Numbered from the stretch's first letter, positions 1 to 12,347 are shown. The stretch is 64,000 nucleotides of DNA from Chryseobacterium sp. LAM-KRS1 (GCF_013184525.1 NZ_JAAOIZ010000001.1:1-64000); one strand, 5' to 3'. Notes: generated by a model from the sequence alone, not told the origin. Made by a program: numbers and translations.

Positions 1-1737
1 TATATTATCTGTTGGTGTATCATCTGTACCTCCATTAATCTGTGCTGTGTAGTGCAATAGATCTCCGCCATTTAAGGGTGGTGTTTGTGTTGGTGTGTTT
101 AATGTAAAGGTTAATGTAATTTCTTTAGTCTCGAAGGGTAAAATATTGGTAAAATTCCAGGATAATATTCCAGTTGACTGAGTATTTGGAGCAATCGTGG
201 AACTCACATAATTCATTAAATTATCGTTAAAGTTATAAGCCAAGGTTCCTGACTGCGTTGTGGTACCTTTATTTTTGTAGATAATTTTATATATTGCTTC
301 AAATCCAGGTCTCGCAGCATTAACAGGAATTACAACTATTTCAAAATCATTATGTGTCCCGTTAGCGGTTAAGCAAAAATTTTGTGTCAATGGGCTTGTT
401 TGGGTTGGAAAGTTTGCTGTGGCGTTTGCTGGAGAAATGTTAAAGTAGGTGGGGTTTTCGAGCACAGGTGTTATTATATGAGAACCTCCTTGCACAGGAA
501 TAGAATAATTTCCTGTGTTATTAGAAATTATACTTCCTGCAGTATTTCCATTAGTAATGTTAAACTTTTGAAATGATTTACTTGGATCATTGATATCACA
601 TCCATTATCATTACTGTCATATTTTATATTTCCTTGAATAGTATAGAATGTTCCTCCTGGAACATAAGAACAATAAGAATTTACTACACAATTGCTTTGA
701 GTGGGTAGTAAATTGGTTACGTTTGATGCTTCAAAGTCATCAACACAGATATAAGATAAATTTGGAGTATTTAAAAAAGAAGAGGGATAAATTGATAAAA
801 AGTCATTTTTCCCATTTTTAATGAATAAAGATTGCAGGCTATAATTAGAATCACAATTAAATGTCATAAGGTTGTGATTTTGTGATAAATCTAAAGTCGT
901 TAATAAATTGACACTACATTGGATAGATTCAAGCTGAGATAGACCCGATACATCTATAGTTGAAAACTTATTACCCGCAATATTTAAACCCTTTAAATTA
1001 GGGATTTGAGAGAAAAGTAATGATGAAACGTTATTATATGCCAAATTCAAAGTACGTAGAGCAGTGTTATTATTAAAAGTGACATTATTAAGATTATTTA
1101 AAATCAAATTAGCAGATTGAAGAGCTGGTAAATTGCCTAGATTGATGGAAACGAGTTTATTAGATGAAGCATTCAGATTATACAATGAAGGGTTTCCAGA
1201 AAAATCTAATGCTTGAAGTTGATTGTCACTACAATCAATTTCAGTCAGTGCCGAACAACCTTGTAAAAGCAAGCTTGTTAATTTATTAAAATTAGTTCTT
1301 ACCAAATTCAAGCTAGTACATCCTTGAATATTCATCGAGTTCAATGTTATATTACTATCCACCCTTACCTCTTCAAGAGAGGTCATGTTACTCATATCTA
1401 TTGATGTCAACGAATTGAAACCTTTAAGATATATTTTTTTAAGATTAACAAAACCTTTAATTCCCTCCAAAGATGTAACAGCTTGCATCTCATTAACAAT
1501 GGTGTGCCAGTAATCTGGCTTATATAGAAATAACTCACTAACAATTGCAGCCTCACTACTTTGTATTTGGCCATCATTGTTTGCATCTATATCAATAGCA
1601 ACACCAATGCTATTTTTTGCTACAGGATAATTTGTAGTTAAAAGTACATTTTTGAAGTGAATATCCGGAATATTCACAATCTGTGCGTTAAGCACAGAAA
1701 ATAAAATCAAAGAAATAAATATGTAGATTTTTTTCAT
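1..1737 (-). CDS. Secreted leucine-rich-repeat protein, paralog A (3' end cut by window)
   Basis: The frame is open from an ATG at 1735-1737 to the window edge, giving 579 codons with no stop. The product starts with a signal peptide (MKKIYIFISLILFSVLNAQ), followed by an EF-hand-like loop (DANNDGQIQSSEA) and many short leucine/asparagine-rich repeats of the N-x-L-x-x-L type. After these comes a module with YDSNDNGCDINDP and a stretch shared with the two downstream paralogs (NGTHNDFEIVVIPV, QSGTLAYNF, ETKEITLTF). The missing end probably holds the same SFDPNDK-type module and T9SS sorting tail seen in paralogs B and C. This is probably a cell-surface or secreted adhesion-type protein. The function is inferred only from architecture. 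Confidence 0.85.
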   Translation of the reverse strand, partial: MKKIYIFISLILFSVLNAQIVNIPDIHFKNVLLTTNYPVAKNSIGVAIDIDANNDGQIQSSEAAIVSELFLYKPDYWHTIVNEMQAVTSLEGIKGFVNLKKIYLKGFNSLTSIDMSNMTSLEEVRVDSNITLNSMNIQGCTSLNLVRTNFNKLTSLLLQGCSALTEIDCSDNQLQALDFSGNPSLYNLNASSNKLVSINLGNLPALQSANLILNNLNNVTFNNNTALRTLNLAYNNVSSLLFSQIPNLKGLNIAGNKFSTIDVSGLSQLESIQCSVNLLTTLDLSQNHNLMTFNCDSNYSLQSLFIKNGKNDFLSIYPSSFLNTPNLSYICVDDFEASNVTNLLPTQSNCVVNSYCSYVPGGTFYTIQGNIKYDSNDNGCDINDPSKSFQKFNITNGNTAGSIISNNTGNYSIPVQGGSHIITPVLENPTYFNISPANATANFPTQTSPLTQNFCLTANGTHNDFEIVVIPVNAARPGFEAIYKIIYKNKGTTTQSGTLAYNFNDNLMNYVSSTIAPNTQSTGILSWNFTNILPFETKEITLTFTLNTPTQTPPLNGGDLLHYTAQINGGTDDTPTDNI

Positions 1738-1791
1738 ATAGTCTTACTTATATTAATGTTTTTTAATTTCTTTCATTAGCTAAAAAACGCA

Positions 1792-1799
1792 CAAAAATA
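1792..1799 (-). promoter_or_regulatory. -7 element (TATTTTTG) for paralog A
   Basis: On the minus strand this reads TATTTTTG, matching the Bacteroidota -7 consensus TAnnTTTG, about 55 nt upstream of the paralog A start. No clear TTG was seen at -33. Confidence 0.45.
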
Positions 1800-1857
1800 A
1801 ACTATTAAAATGTAAATTCAAGGGTTTATTTTTCTTCTTTTGTTTTAAATTAATTTA

Positions 1858-1897
1858 TTGCTTTTCAGTAAAATCTATAGATTTTACTGAAAAGCAA
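1858..1897. repeat. Perfect 40-nt palindrome
   Basis: The left arm TTGCTTTTCAGTAAAATCTA is followed directly by its exact reverse complement. It lies between the end of paralog B and the promoter of paralog A. It abuts a second hairpin at 1896-1921, so the two form a tandem structure. It may be part of a terminator or a protein-binding site. Confidence 0.8.
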
Positions 1898-1921
1898 AGA
1901 CTGCTTCTTAAGGCAGTCTTT
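1896..1921 (-). terminator. Hairpin after paralog B
   Basis: The stem AAAGACTGC/GCAGTCTTT lies just past the paralog B stop codon. On the minus strand it is followed by GCTTTTC, a short T-rich tract. It shares its last two bases with the 40-nt palindrome. Confidence 0.6.
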
Positions 1922-1942
1922 CGTTTATTGATGTAAAGTGAT

Positions 1943-4495
1943 TTAATTCTTTATGAATTTCTGTACCATAACCTGATCTTTTGTAAACAATCTGATCATA
2001 TAGCTTCCTTTAGTAAGTTCAGAGATATTGACAGAATTATTGCTTACGCTTATTGAATTTAAAATCCTTCCAGCTATATCATAGACTTCTGCCTTTACAA
2101 CTTTCTCTTTTGACTTAATGAATAAAACATCTTTTACCGGATTCGGATAGATACTGAACTGGTCTTTATCATTAGTAATTTCGGATGTTCCTAAGGTATT
2201 CTGAACAGAAGTTGTAGCAGTATTCGTAATGATAGGCGCATTATAATCAAAATAGATCTTGGCTGTATTACTGAAACTATCTCCGATAACCAAATTAGAT
2301 TTTGTTTTAATTTTAAATGAAACATATCCGTCATTATTCGCATTATCAAAAGGAAGCTGAATGTTTTCAAAAATAAATTCGACTACATTTCCATTGATTC
2401 TCGTTACAAAATTATGGCTTCCATTCAGTGCAACTAAGCTGGATATATCATATTTTGAAGTATCGATCTCATCCTTTACTACGATATTTTGAGCATTGGC
2501 CGTTCCTGTATTCTCAAATCTCATCAAATAATGAACATAATCTCCGACTTGTGCCTGAGTGATAGAAGAGCCTTCCAGACAGGTTTTATCATTAGGATCA
2601 AAAGAGTTGACAACGATTTGGTTTAATGTAAATGTATTATCTGAAGGAGTATCATCTGTAGCTCCGTTGATTTGTGCTGTGTAATGCAGTACATCACCAC
2701 CGTTTAAAGGAGGAGTCTGTGTAGGAGTACTCAATTTAAAGGTTACTGTAATTTCTTTAGTCTCAAAAGGTAAGATATTGTTGAAATTCCAGGATAAGAT
2801 TCCAGTTGACTGTGAATTAGGAGCAATCGTGGAGCTTAGATAATTCATTAGATTGTCATTGAAATTATAAGCTAAGGTTCCTGATTGTGCCGAAGTTCCT
2901 TTATTTCTGTAAACAATTTTATATTTTGTATCAAATCCAGGTCTTGCTGATTCAATTGGAATAATCATAATTTCCAAATCATTATGTATTCCATTAGCCG
3001 TTAAACAAAAGTTTTGTGTAAATGGGCTTGCTTGAGTAGGAAAGGTGGTTATTAAATTTGCTGGCGAGACATTAAAGTAAGTAGGATTTTCGAGTATAGG
3101 ACTAATAGTGTGAGTTCCAGCTTGTAACGGTATGAAATGGACACCTGCCGAATTTGCAATAAAATTAGCAGTGGAAGACCCACTTGTAACCAAGAAATTT
3201 TGAAATGCTTTTCCTGGATCCGAAATATCACAGCCATTATTGTTGGAATCGTATTTTGTGTCTCCATTTATGGTGTAAAAAGTTCCACCAGGAGTAAAAG
3301 AACAATAAGAATTAACATTAACATTAGTATAACCATACATATTCAAGTAGGATAAAACAGCATTGGTATGCTGTAAATCACAACATACATATTGTAATTC
3401 TGAATTATCATCAATATTGAAATTATATGGAACACCTTGTCCTCCATTTTTAAAATTTAAAATCTTTATATTGTTATCCGAACAATCTAAGTAAGAAAGT
3501 AAAGGATTAGAACTCAAATCTAATAATGTGAGTTGGTTCTCTGAACACTTTACAGTTGTAAGAATAGGAAAACCTGTTAAATCAATACTGTTAAGAGCAT
3601 TTTCATCAACATCAAAAATTTCGAGCAATGGGGATCCGGTTACTGTCAGGTTTGTAATTTCATTATCAACCAGTGAAATACTTTTTAGTAGTGGGTTGTT
3701 AGATATCGTTACATTAGGAACTGTAGTGCTATAATTGGAGGTAATTTCTGTGAGCAATGGGTTATTGGAAACAGATAAAGATTGTATGTCCGGGCCAAAA
3801 AGGGAGATTTTTTTTAAATCATTACAGCCACTAATATTTATAGTATTATTTAACCATGAATAACCGTAACTTGAAATCGTAACTTCTTCTAAATTATTTA
3901 TACCGCTTAGATTAATATTACTTAGCAATACTCGTTCTAAATTTAGGACTTTGATATTTGGGCAACCTTGAAAATTTAAATAATTTAAATACTCTGAAAT
4001 AGACAAATGTGTTAAAGAGGGAATATTTAAAGTAAGTGTTTGGAAATTTCCACCTTGAATATTCAATTTCTTAAGACCGGTACAATTATCTACATTAAGC
4101 GCTGAAAGATAATAACCAGCAGCAAATAATTCTGTAAGGGAAGTCATCCCGCTAACATCAAAAGAGGTGAAGTTATTGTTCGGTATAAATTGTACAGAGA
4201 GTTTCGTAAGATTTGTGAAACTTTTAATACCTGTAATATCGCCGATTTGCGATCCCACTGTACTCGTTGTTCCATTAATATCAAGAGTTTTTATTAAACT
4301 TGCTTCGCTAGCCTGAATTTCGTTGTCGCCGTTAAGATCTATAGCAACAGGATTGTGGTTAACGTCGAGAGCGATATAATTTGTATTATTTGCAGATAAT
4401 AAATAAGATTTAAAGTTCGGATCTGGAATATTTAAGATTTGTGCTTTAAATATAGGCAGAATACTTACGAAAAGAATGAGGTAAAGTTTTTTCAT
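1943..4495 (-). CDS. T9SS-secreted leucine-rich-repeat protein, paralog B
   Basis: The 850-aa product has a signal peptide ending in FKAQ near residue 19 and an EF-hand-like loop (DLNGDNEIQASEA) near residues 54-66. Irregular leucine-rich repeats run to about residue 390. A module around YDSNNNGCDISDP follows, then beta-sandwich-like modules including SFDPNDKTCLEG. The last ~75 residues start with QFSIYPNPVKDV and end in VQKFIKN, a typical type A T9SS sorting domain, so the protein should be exported by the type IX system and anchored or released. It is the middle of three tandem paralogs. Its last ~475 bp are nearly identical to those of paralog C. Adhesion or binding is a guess from the LRR architecture. 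Confidence 0.88.
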   Translation of the reverse strand: MKKLYLILFVSILPIFKAQILNIPDPNFKSYLLSANNTNYIALDVNHNPVAIDLNGDNEIQASEASLIKTLDINGTTSTVGSQIGDITGIKSFTNLTKLSVQFIPNNNFTSFDVSGMTSLTELFAAGYYLSALNVDNCTGLKKLNIQGGNFQTLTLNIPSLTHLSISEYLNYLNFQGCPNIKVLNLERVLLSNINLSGINNLEEVTISSYGYSWLNNTINISGCNDLKKISLFGPDIQSLSVSNNPLLTEITSNYSTTVPNVTISNNPLLKSISLVDNEITNLTVTGSPLLEIFDVDENALNSIDLTGFPILTTVKCSENQLTLLDLSSNPLLSYLDCSDNNIKILNFKNGGQGVPYNFNIDDNSELQYVCCDLQHTNAVLSYLNMYGYTNVNVNSYCSFTPGGTFYTINGDTKYDSNNNGCDISDPGKAFQNFLVTSGSSTANFIANSAGVHFIPLQAGTHTISPILENPTYFNVSPANLITTFPTQASPFTQNFCLTANGIHNDLEIMIIPIESARPGFDTKYKIVYRNKGTSAQSGTLAYNFNDNLMNYLSSTIAPNSQSTGILSWNFNNILPFETKEITVTFKLSTPTQTPPLNGGDVLHYTAQINGATDDTPSDNTFTLNQIVVNSFDPNDKTCLEGSSITQAQVGDYVHYLMRFENTGTANAQNIVVKDEIDTSKYDISSLVALNGSHNFVTRINGNVVEFIFENIQLPFDNANNDGYVSFKIKTKSNLVIGDSFSNTAKIYFDYNAPIITNTATTSVQNTLGTSEITNDKDQFSIYPNPVKDVLFIKSKEKVVKAEVYDIAGRILNSISVSNNSVNISELTKGSYMIRLFTKDQVMVQKFIKN

Positions 4496-4586
4496 AAATT
4501 TTATTGGTTTATCATTTTTTATGTGAGTTATTTTAGCATTACTTAATTGCTATTTAATGGTATCTAAAAAATATACTTAATTGAAA

Positions 4587-6869
4587 TTAATTTTTTATGA
4601 ATTTCTGTACCATAACCTGATCTTTTGTAAACAATCTGATCATATAGCTTCCTTTAGCAAGTTCAGAGGTGTTGACAGAATTATTGCTTACGCTTATTGA
4701 ATTTAAAATCCTTCCTGCTGTATCATAGATTTCTGCCTTTACAATCTTCTCTTTTGACTTTATGAATACAATATCTTTTACCGGATTCGGATAGATACTG
4801 AACTGGTCTTTATCATTAGTAATTTCGTATGTTCCTAAGGTATTCTGAACAGAAGTTGTAGCAGTATTCGTAATGATAGGCGCATTATAATCAAAATAGA
4901 TCTTGGCTGTATTACTGAAACTATCTCCGATAACCAAATTAGATTTTGTTTTGATTTTAAATGAAACATATCCGTCATTATTCGCATTATCAAAAGGAAG
5001 CTGAATGTTTTCAAAAATAAATTCGACTACATTTCCATTGATTCTCGTTACAAAATTATGGCTTCCATTAAGAGGAATCAAACTGGATAAATCGAATTTC
5101 GTAAGATCAATTTCGTCTTTTACCACAATATTTTTCGCATTGGCTGTCCCTGTATTTTCAAATCTGATTAGGTAATGAACGTAATCTCCAACTTTTGCTT
5201 GTGCAATTGAGGTTCCTTCAAGGCATGTTTTGTCATTGGGATCAAAAGAATTAACTACAGGTTGATTTAAAGTAAATATATTATCTGTTGGTGTATCATC
5301 TGTACCTCCATTAATCTGTGCTGTGTAGTGCAATAGATCTCCGCCATTTAAGGGTGGTGTTTGTGTTGGTGTGTTTAATGTAAAGGTTAATGTAACTTCT
5401 TTAGTCTCGAAGGGTAAAATATTGGTAAAATTCCAGGATAATATTCCAGTTGACTGAGTGTTTGGAGCAATCGTGGAGTTTAGATAATTCATTAGATTGT
5501 CATCAAAATTATAAACCAAAGTTCCCGATTGTGATGTGTTTCCTTTATTTTTGAAAAAAACTTTATATTTTGTATCAAAACCTGGTACAGCAGCAGTCAC
5601 AGGAATAATGATAATTTCTAGATCGTTATGTGTTCCATTGGCGGACATGCAAAAATTTTGAGTAAGGGGACTTGTTTGTGTAGGGAAATTTGCAGTTACA
5701 TTTGTTGGTGAAATATTAAAATAAGTAGGGTTTTCTAATACAGGTGTAATGGTATAATTGCCGGCTTGAACTGGAATTGAATAATTTCCTGAAGCATTTG
5801 CTATCATATTACCGGCATTATAAGGATTTGTTATTGAGAATTTTTGAAACGCTTTTATAGGATCATTGATGTCACAACCATTATTATTGGAATCATATTT
5901 CGTGCTTCCCTGTATGGTATAAGAATTTCCTCCGGGAGCAAAAGAACAATATGAGTTTAATACAACATTAGGCTGATTGTAATAATTGACCAGTGCATTT
6001 ATCGCTCCCAACTCGATATCATCAACGCATATATAACTTAAACTTGGTGTGTTTGAAAAATATGGAGTTGCTCCTTGAGTATAGTTATTTTTTCCGTTCT
6101 TAATATTAAAGCTTACGAGATTGGGATTATTAGAAAAATTAAAATTACCAAGCTGTGTAAGTTGTCCCACATCAATAGTAGTAAAAAGATTATAATCAAT
6201 ATATAAATTTGCCACATTAGGAGCCTCCCCAAACGGAATGGTTACAAGCTTATTATGTGAAGCAACAATGTTTGTCAAATTATTATTGTTATTTAAAATT
6301 AATGTTGTAATTAAATTATTATTACATTCTAAAGTGACCAGATTTGGGAAATTGGAAATATCTACCGATACTAATTGATTTCCACTACATGAGAGACTTT
6401 GTAGATTGGGGGAGTTAGTAATTGAGAAACCAGAAAGTTGATTGTTAGCGATAGATAAAGTCTGCAGACTGTTCAAATTATCAAAAGAAACGTTAGTAAG
6501 ATTGTTGTTGGCTACATGTATAAGTGTAAGGTTGGATAATCCTGTTATTTGAAGATTAGTCAAAGCATTATTAAAAGCACTTAAAGCCGTAAGATTGGTA
6601 AACTGATTGATACCTGTAAGATCAGCAATCATATTACCTGTTTGACCGGGAATAAAAAGTTCTGATACATTCAATGCTTCTGAAACCTGAATTTCACTAT
6701 CTCCGTTTGTATCAATTACAATTTTTTGGTGGTTATTGTTGTATGCGATCCCGTTTGTTGTGTTTGCTGACAGAAGTTTGGCTTTAAAATTAGCATCTGG
6801 AATATTCACAATCTGTGCCTGAAACATAGCAAATATAATCAGAGAAATGATTAAGTAGATTTTTTTCAT
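4587..6869 (-). CDS. T9SS-secreted leucine-rich-repeat protein, paralog C
   Basis: The 760-aa product has the same order of parts as paralog B: signal peptide (ending FQAQ), EF-hand-like loop (DTNGDSEIQVSEA), leucine/asparagine-rich repeats, the YDSNNNGCDINDP module, the SFDPNDKTCLEG module and the T9SS tail (YPNPVKDIVFIKS, ending KFIKN). It is about 90 residues shorter than B, with the difference in the LRR part. Only 91 bp separate it from B, so the two may be cotranscribed. Different segments of this gene are nearly identical to B (3' end) and to A (around 5277-5475), which suggests recombination among the copies. Confidence 0.88.
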   Translation of the reverse strand: MKKIYLIISLIIFAMFQAQIVNIPDANFKAKLLSANTTNGIAYNNNHQKIVIDTNGDSEIQVSEALNVSELFIPGQTGNMIADLTGINQFTNLTALSAFNNALTNLQITGLSNLTLIHVANNNLTNVSFDNLNSLQTLSIANNQLSGFSITNSPNLQSLSCSGNQLVSVDISNFPNLVTLECNNNLITTLILNNNNNLTNIVASHNKLVTIPFGEAPNVANLYIDYNLFTTIDVGQLTQLGNFNFSNNPNLVSFNIKNGKNNYTQGATPYFSNTPSLSYICVDDIELGAINALVNYYNQPNVVLNSYCSFAPGGNSYTIQGSTKYDSNNNGCDINDPIKAFQKFSITNPYNAGNMIANASGNYSIPVQAGNYTITPVLENPTYFNISPTNVTANFPTQTSPLTQNFCMSANGTHNDLEIIIIPVTAAVPGFDTKYKVFFKNKGNTSQSGTLVYNFDDNLMNYLNSTIAPNTQSTGILSWNFTNILPFETKEVTLTFTLNTPTQTPPLNGGDLLHYTAQINGGTDDTPTDNIFTLNQPVVNSFDPNDKTCLEGTSIAQAKVGDYVHYLIRFENTGTANAKNIVVKDEIDLTKFDLSSLIPLNGSHNFVTRINGNVVEFIFENIQLPFDNANNDGYVSFKIKTKSNLVIGDSFSNTAKIYFDYNAPIITNTATTSVQNTLGTYEITNDKDQFSIYPNPVKDIVFIKSKEKIVKAEIYDTAGRILNSISVSNNSVNTSELAKGSYMIRLFTKDQVMVQKFIKN

Positions 6870-6907
6870 GTATTACTAGTTAGTAGTTATTTTTTTATTT
6901 TAAAAAG

Positions 6908-6915
6908 CAAAAATA
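6908..6915 (-). promoter_or_regulatory. -7 element (TATTTTTG) for paralog C
   Basis: TATTTTTG on the minus strand matches TAnnTTTG, about 40 nt before the start codon. It overlaps the edge of the ligA terminator hairpin. Confidence 0.45.
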
Positions 6916-6946
6916 AGCCATCAATAGTATATATCAATGGCTTATT
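6912..6946 (-). terminator. Hairpin after ligA
   Basis: The stem AATAAGCCAT/ATGGCTTATT has an AT-rich loop and sits 30 nt past the ligA stop. Confidence 0.6.
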
Positions 6947-6976
6947 ATTTAATTATTGTTAAAATGTCTGTTTTTT

Positions 6977-9043
<2,067 letters not shown>

Positions 9044-9198
9044 TTAAATAATATGGATACATTAAAAATTTGTAATACATGATAAGTTGTTGATTGCCAT
9101 TTCTTTATTTTATTTGTTAGTAATAGCTTAACATATCGTTCTAATTTAATTAAAGAAATGTTAAAATTTCCTTAAATAGCAAGCTTGTACAGACCCAA

Positions 9199-9206
9199 TA
9201 CCTTTG
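9199..9206 (+). promoter_or_regulatory. -7 element (TACCTTTG) for the Oar-like receptor
   Basis: TACCTTTG matches TAnnTTTG and ends 20 nt before the ATG at 9226, which predicts a very short leader. Confidence 0.5.
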
Positions 9207-9225
9207 CCCCAGCTAATTTGAAAAG

Positions 9226-12200
9226 ATGAGAAAAGTAAAGATTGTATTGGGATTATTGTTTTTGAGCTTTGGTACAATGGCTTATGCACAGACCACACAG
9301 GCATCCATTACCGGAAAAATCACCGGAACTAAAGCCCAGGAAAAAGTAAAGGTAACCATCGTTAATGAGTCTACAGGTTTTAGAACAGAAACTGAAACCA
9401 ATTCAAAAGGAGAGTATATTTTTAAAGAAATTCCTCTTGGTGGTCCTTATACGGTTATTGTAAACGATGAAAAAAGAGAGGGCTACAATGTCAATTTTGG
9501 AGATCAGGTTACCGTAGATGTTAATCTTGGGGATCATGAAAAGGTAATTGAAACTGTAGTTGTAACGGGAAATCTTAAAAACAAGATCGGAAATCTTGGT
9601 GCGGCAACAGCTATTTCTGCTAAAAACATGGGGATATTGCCTGTTAATGGAAGAAATTTCACCAATCTTACAGAATTGTCTCCGTTAAGTGGAAAGGGAG
9701 GGAATTTATCAGGACAATTAGGATCTTCCACCAACTTTACCATCGATGGAATGACTGCCAAGAATCCAACTTCTGCAGGATCTACAACCAGCCGAAGTGG
9801 CGCACCTTATTCCATTTCAATTGAAGCAGTACGTGAATTTAAAATTACGACCAACCAGTATGATGTTACATTGGGAAGAAGTGGAGGAGGTACGGTAAGT
9901 GCTGTAACGAAATCAGGAACCAATACCTTTACGGGAAGTGCCTGGGAATATCTGAGAACAGGATGGTTATCCAGCAAATATGATATCAGGGGAAATGAAA
10001 GGGTAAACGACTTTTCAACCTCACAGTTCGGGGTATCTTTAGGAGGTCCGATTATTAAAAATAAGTTGCATTTCTTTGCCGCATGGGATCATCAATTGGA
10101 TTCCAGGCCTTTGATCATTGCAGATGTAAGAACGAAAGATGATGCTTTAAGGTTTAATGTAACCAATGAAACACTTAATCAGGTTTTAAATATTGGGAGA
10201 GCTAAATATGGTGTCGGAAATACTCCGCAATTCGGAAGCTTTGATAAAGTTAGGAATTCTGATGCCGGATTCCTACGTTTAGACTGGCAGATCAACCCTA
10301 AAAACTTATTAACCTTAAGAAATAATTTTACTTATGATTTTAATAAAAACGGACTAGCAGATAACACGGCCATCAATTTTTTTGAATCTTATGGAAATGA
10401 CAAAAACCTTGATAATAGCTTATTATTAACATTAAGATCAAATCTGAAATCAAATCTCACCAACGAATTAAAAGCACAATATTTATATACTTACCAGAAC
10501 AGCTATCAGAACAATCAGCTGGGGCATGCTGTTCCAAGGGCAATTGTAGAACGTGTACCTTCTACCATTGATGGAAAGGACCTTACAACCAATATCCAGA
10601 TCGGAGGACACCGTTTCGGACAGGAAAGCTTTAGAAATAATGTATTCCAGATCGTAGACAATTTATACTATAATACAGATAAGATTAAATATACAGCAGG
10701 TATCGACCTGATGTACACAAAATCAAAATCTATTTATGGTAGCGAGGTGAACGGAAGGTTTCAATTCTTAGGAATTGATAATTTTAATAACCTTACGCCT
10801 TACAGGTTTTACAGAGAGGTTCCTTTAATGGATGATTCTTCTGTAAAATCGAACATTTGGAATGTTGGCGTATATGGTCAGATTCAAACAAAAATTGCTA
10901 AAGGACTTGACTTAATGGCTGGTTTAAGGCTGGATTATGGTGGATATCCGAAAGCCGAGCTTAATCAAAAGCTATATGATCAAATGGGAATCAGAACCGA
11001 TAACCGTATTAAATCATTCGTTATTCAACCCAGATTTCAATTTGACTGGAATATCAATGAAGAAAGTAAAGACTTCTTGAAATTTGGTGCAGGAATCTTC
11101 TCTTCGGATATCAACAATTATATGGTGATCAACAACCTTGTATTTGACGGAAGACACTTGGCAACGGTAGATGTGACTGGTAAAGATGTTCCTGTCCCGA
11201 ACTTCACCAGCTATAGGAATGATTACGGAACTGTTCCTACTTTATCACAATATCAGATTCCTACCATTAATTACACAGGTAAAGATGCTAAAATTCCAAT
11301 CGTTTATAAGGCGAATATCTCCTATACTCACTTCTTTAATGAAAGATTCAGAGCGGGTGTTGCTGCTTATGCTGCCTTAGGAAGAAACAATTATTTCTAT
11401 TATGACAGAAACATGGTAGCCAATCCTTATTTTACATTAAATAATGAAGGGGGAAGAGGTGTTTTTGTTCCTTTGAATACAGTAAATGCCAATGGAACTG
11501 TTGATTGGAAAGCAGGCAGAATTAATAATAATTTCGGAAGGGTACTTGAACTTGTAAGCGACGGGAAAGTAAATCAGTTTTCGTTTGTATTTGATACAAG
11601 TTACCGTTATTACAAAGATGGAGAAATTACAGCAAGCTACACATGGTCTGATATCAAGGATAATACCTCATATAATGGGAATGTTGCCAATTCTGCAACT
11701 TTATCCACAATGGTTGAAAGTGACCCGAGAAATCTGAGAATGACATATTCCGATAATCAGTTCCGTAATAAAGTGGTATTGTATGGGAATTCACCTACCT
11801 TTTTTGGATTTACCGTAGGTATACGATATTCAGGGATAGGAGGAACTAGATTCTCAGTGACTTCCGGAGGAAATACGAACGGAGATTTTGTTGATACGAA
11901 CGATCTGGCATACATATTCCCGAATCTTACACAGACTTTAATTGATAACCCTGAAGTAGGTAAAGCATTGAAAAACTATATCAGCGATTACAATAACAAA
12001 ATTGCTGAACGTAATGGAGGTAAGAACGGTTTCTATGGAGTATGGGATATCCGTATTGCTAAGAAGATCAAGTTTGAAAAAATTGGTGGATTTGAACTTT
12101 CAGTTGATATTTTTAATGTTGCCAATCTTCTTAATAAAGAGTGGGGAGTCAATAAATCCTATGGAAATACAGCATTGTATAGAATTACAGGATTTGATGC

Positions 12201-12300
12201 AGCAACACAACAATATCAATATAAACTGAATACCAGTGGATTAGAACCTTTATCAGGTAATCCTTACCAGATTCAGTTAGGAGCGAAATATACTTTCTAA
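9226..12300 (+). CDS. Oar-like TonB-dependent receptor
   Basis: The 1024-aa product has a signal peptide (ending MAYAQ, about residue 22) and a carboxypeptidase-regulatory-like beta domain (residues ~25-105, SITGKITGTKAQEKVKVTIV type). A TonB plug follows with VNGRNFTNLTELSPLSG and FTIDGMT, then a long 22-strand-type barrel ending in an aromatic residue (LGAKYTF). This is the Oar/OmpA-related subgroup of TonB receptors, in the outer membrane. The substrate is not evident. A terminator separates it from the next gene, a phosphodiesterase. Together with the SusCD pair downstream it suggests a substrate in the organic-phosphate class, but that is inference. Confidence 0.93.
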   Translation: MRKVKIVLGLLFLSFGTMAYAQTTQASITGKITGTKAQEKVKVTIVNESTGFRTETETNSKGEYIFKEIPLGGPYTVIVNDEKREGYNVNFGDQVTVDVNLGDHEKVIETVVVTGNLKNKIGNLGAATAISAKNMGILPVNGRNFTNLTELSPLSGKGGNLSGQLGSSTNFTIDGMTAKNPTSAGSTTSRSGAPYSISIEAVREFKITTNQYDVTLGRSGGGTVSAVTKSGTNTFTGSAWEYLRTGWLSSKYDIRGNERVNDFSTSQFGVSLGGPIIKNKLHFFAAWDHQLDSRPLIIADVRTKDDALRFNVTNETLNQVLNIGRAKYGVGNTPQFGSFDKVRNSDAGFLRLDWQINPKNLLTLRNNFTYDFNKNGLADNTAINFFESYGNDKNLDNSLLLTLRSNLKSNLTNELKAQYLYTYQNSYQNNQLGHAVPRAIVERVPSTIDGKDLTTNIQIGGHRFGQESFRNNVFQIVDNLYYNTDKIKYTAGIDLMYTKSKSIYGSEVNGRFQFLGIDNFNNLTPYRFYREVPLMDDSSVKSNIWNVGVYGQIQTKIAKGLDLMAGLRLDYGGYPKAELNQKLYDQMGIRTDNRIKSFVIQPRFQFDWNINEESKDFLKFGAGIFSSDINNYMVINNLVFDGRHLATVDVTGKDVPVPNFTSYRNDYGTVPTLSQYQIPTINYTGKDAKIPIVYKANISYTHFFNERFRAGVAAYAALGRNNYFYYDRNMVANPYFTLNNEGGRGVFVPLNTVNANGTVDWKAGRINNNFGRVLELVSDGKVNQFSFVFDTSYRYYKDGEITASYTWSDIKDNTSYNGNVANSATLSTMVESDPRNLRMTYSDNQFRNKVVLYGNSPTFFGFTVGIRYSGIGGTRFSVTSGGNTNGDFVDTNDLAYIFPNLTQTLIDNPEVGKALKNYISDYNNKIAERNGGKNGFYGVWDIRIAKKIKFEKIGGFELSVDIFNVANLLNKEWGVNKSYGNTALYRITGFDAATQQYQYKLNTSGLEPLSGNPYQIQLGAKYTF

Positions 12301-12318
12301 AATTTTAATACTACCTTT

Positions 12319-12347
12319 ATGTCAAAGTCCCGGACTTTGACATTTTT
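12319..12347 (+). terminator. Terminator after the Oar-like receptor
   Basis: ATGTCAAAGTCC pairs with GGACTTTGACAT around a tight centre and is followed by TTTTTAA. Confidence 0.8.

Noticed and set aside
1..6869. LRR proteins as internalin-type virulence factors
   Set aside because: Leucine-rich repeats alone do not show this; the architecture only supports secreted or surface proteins.
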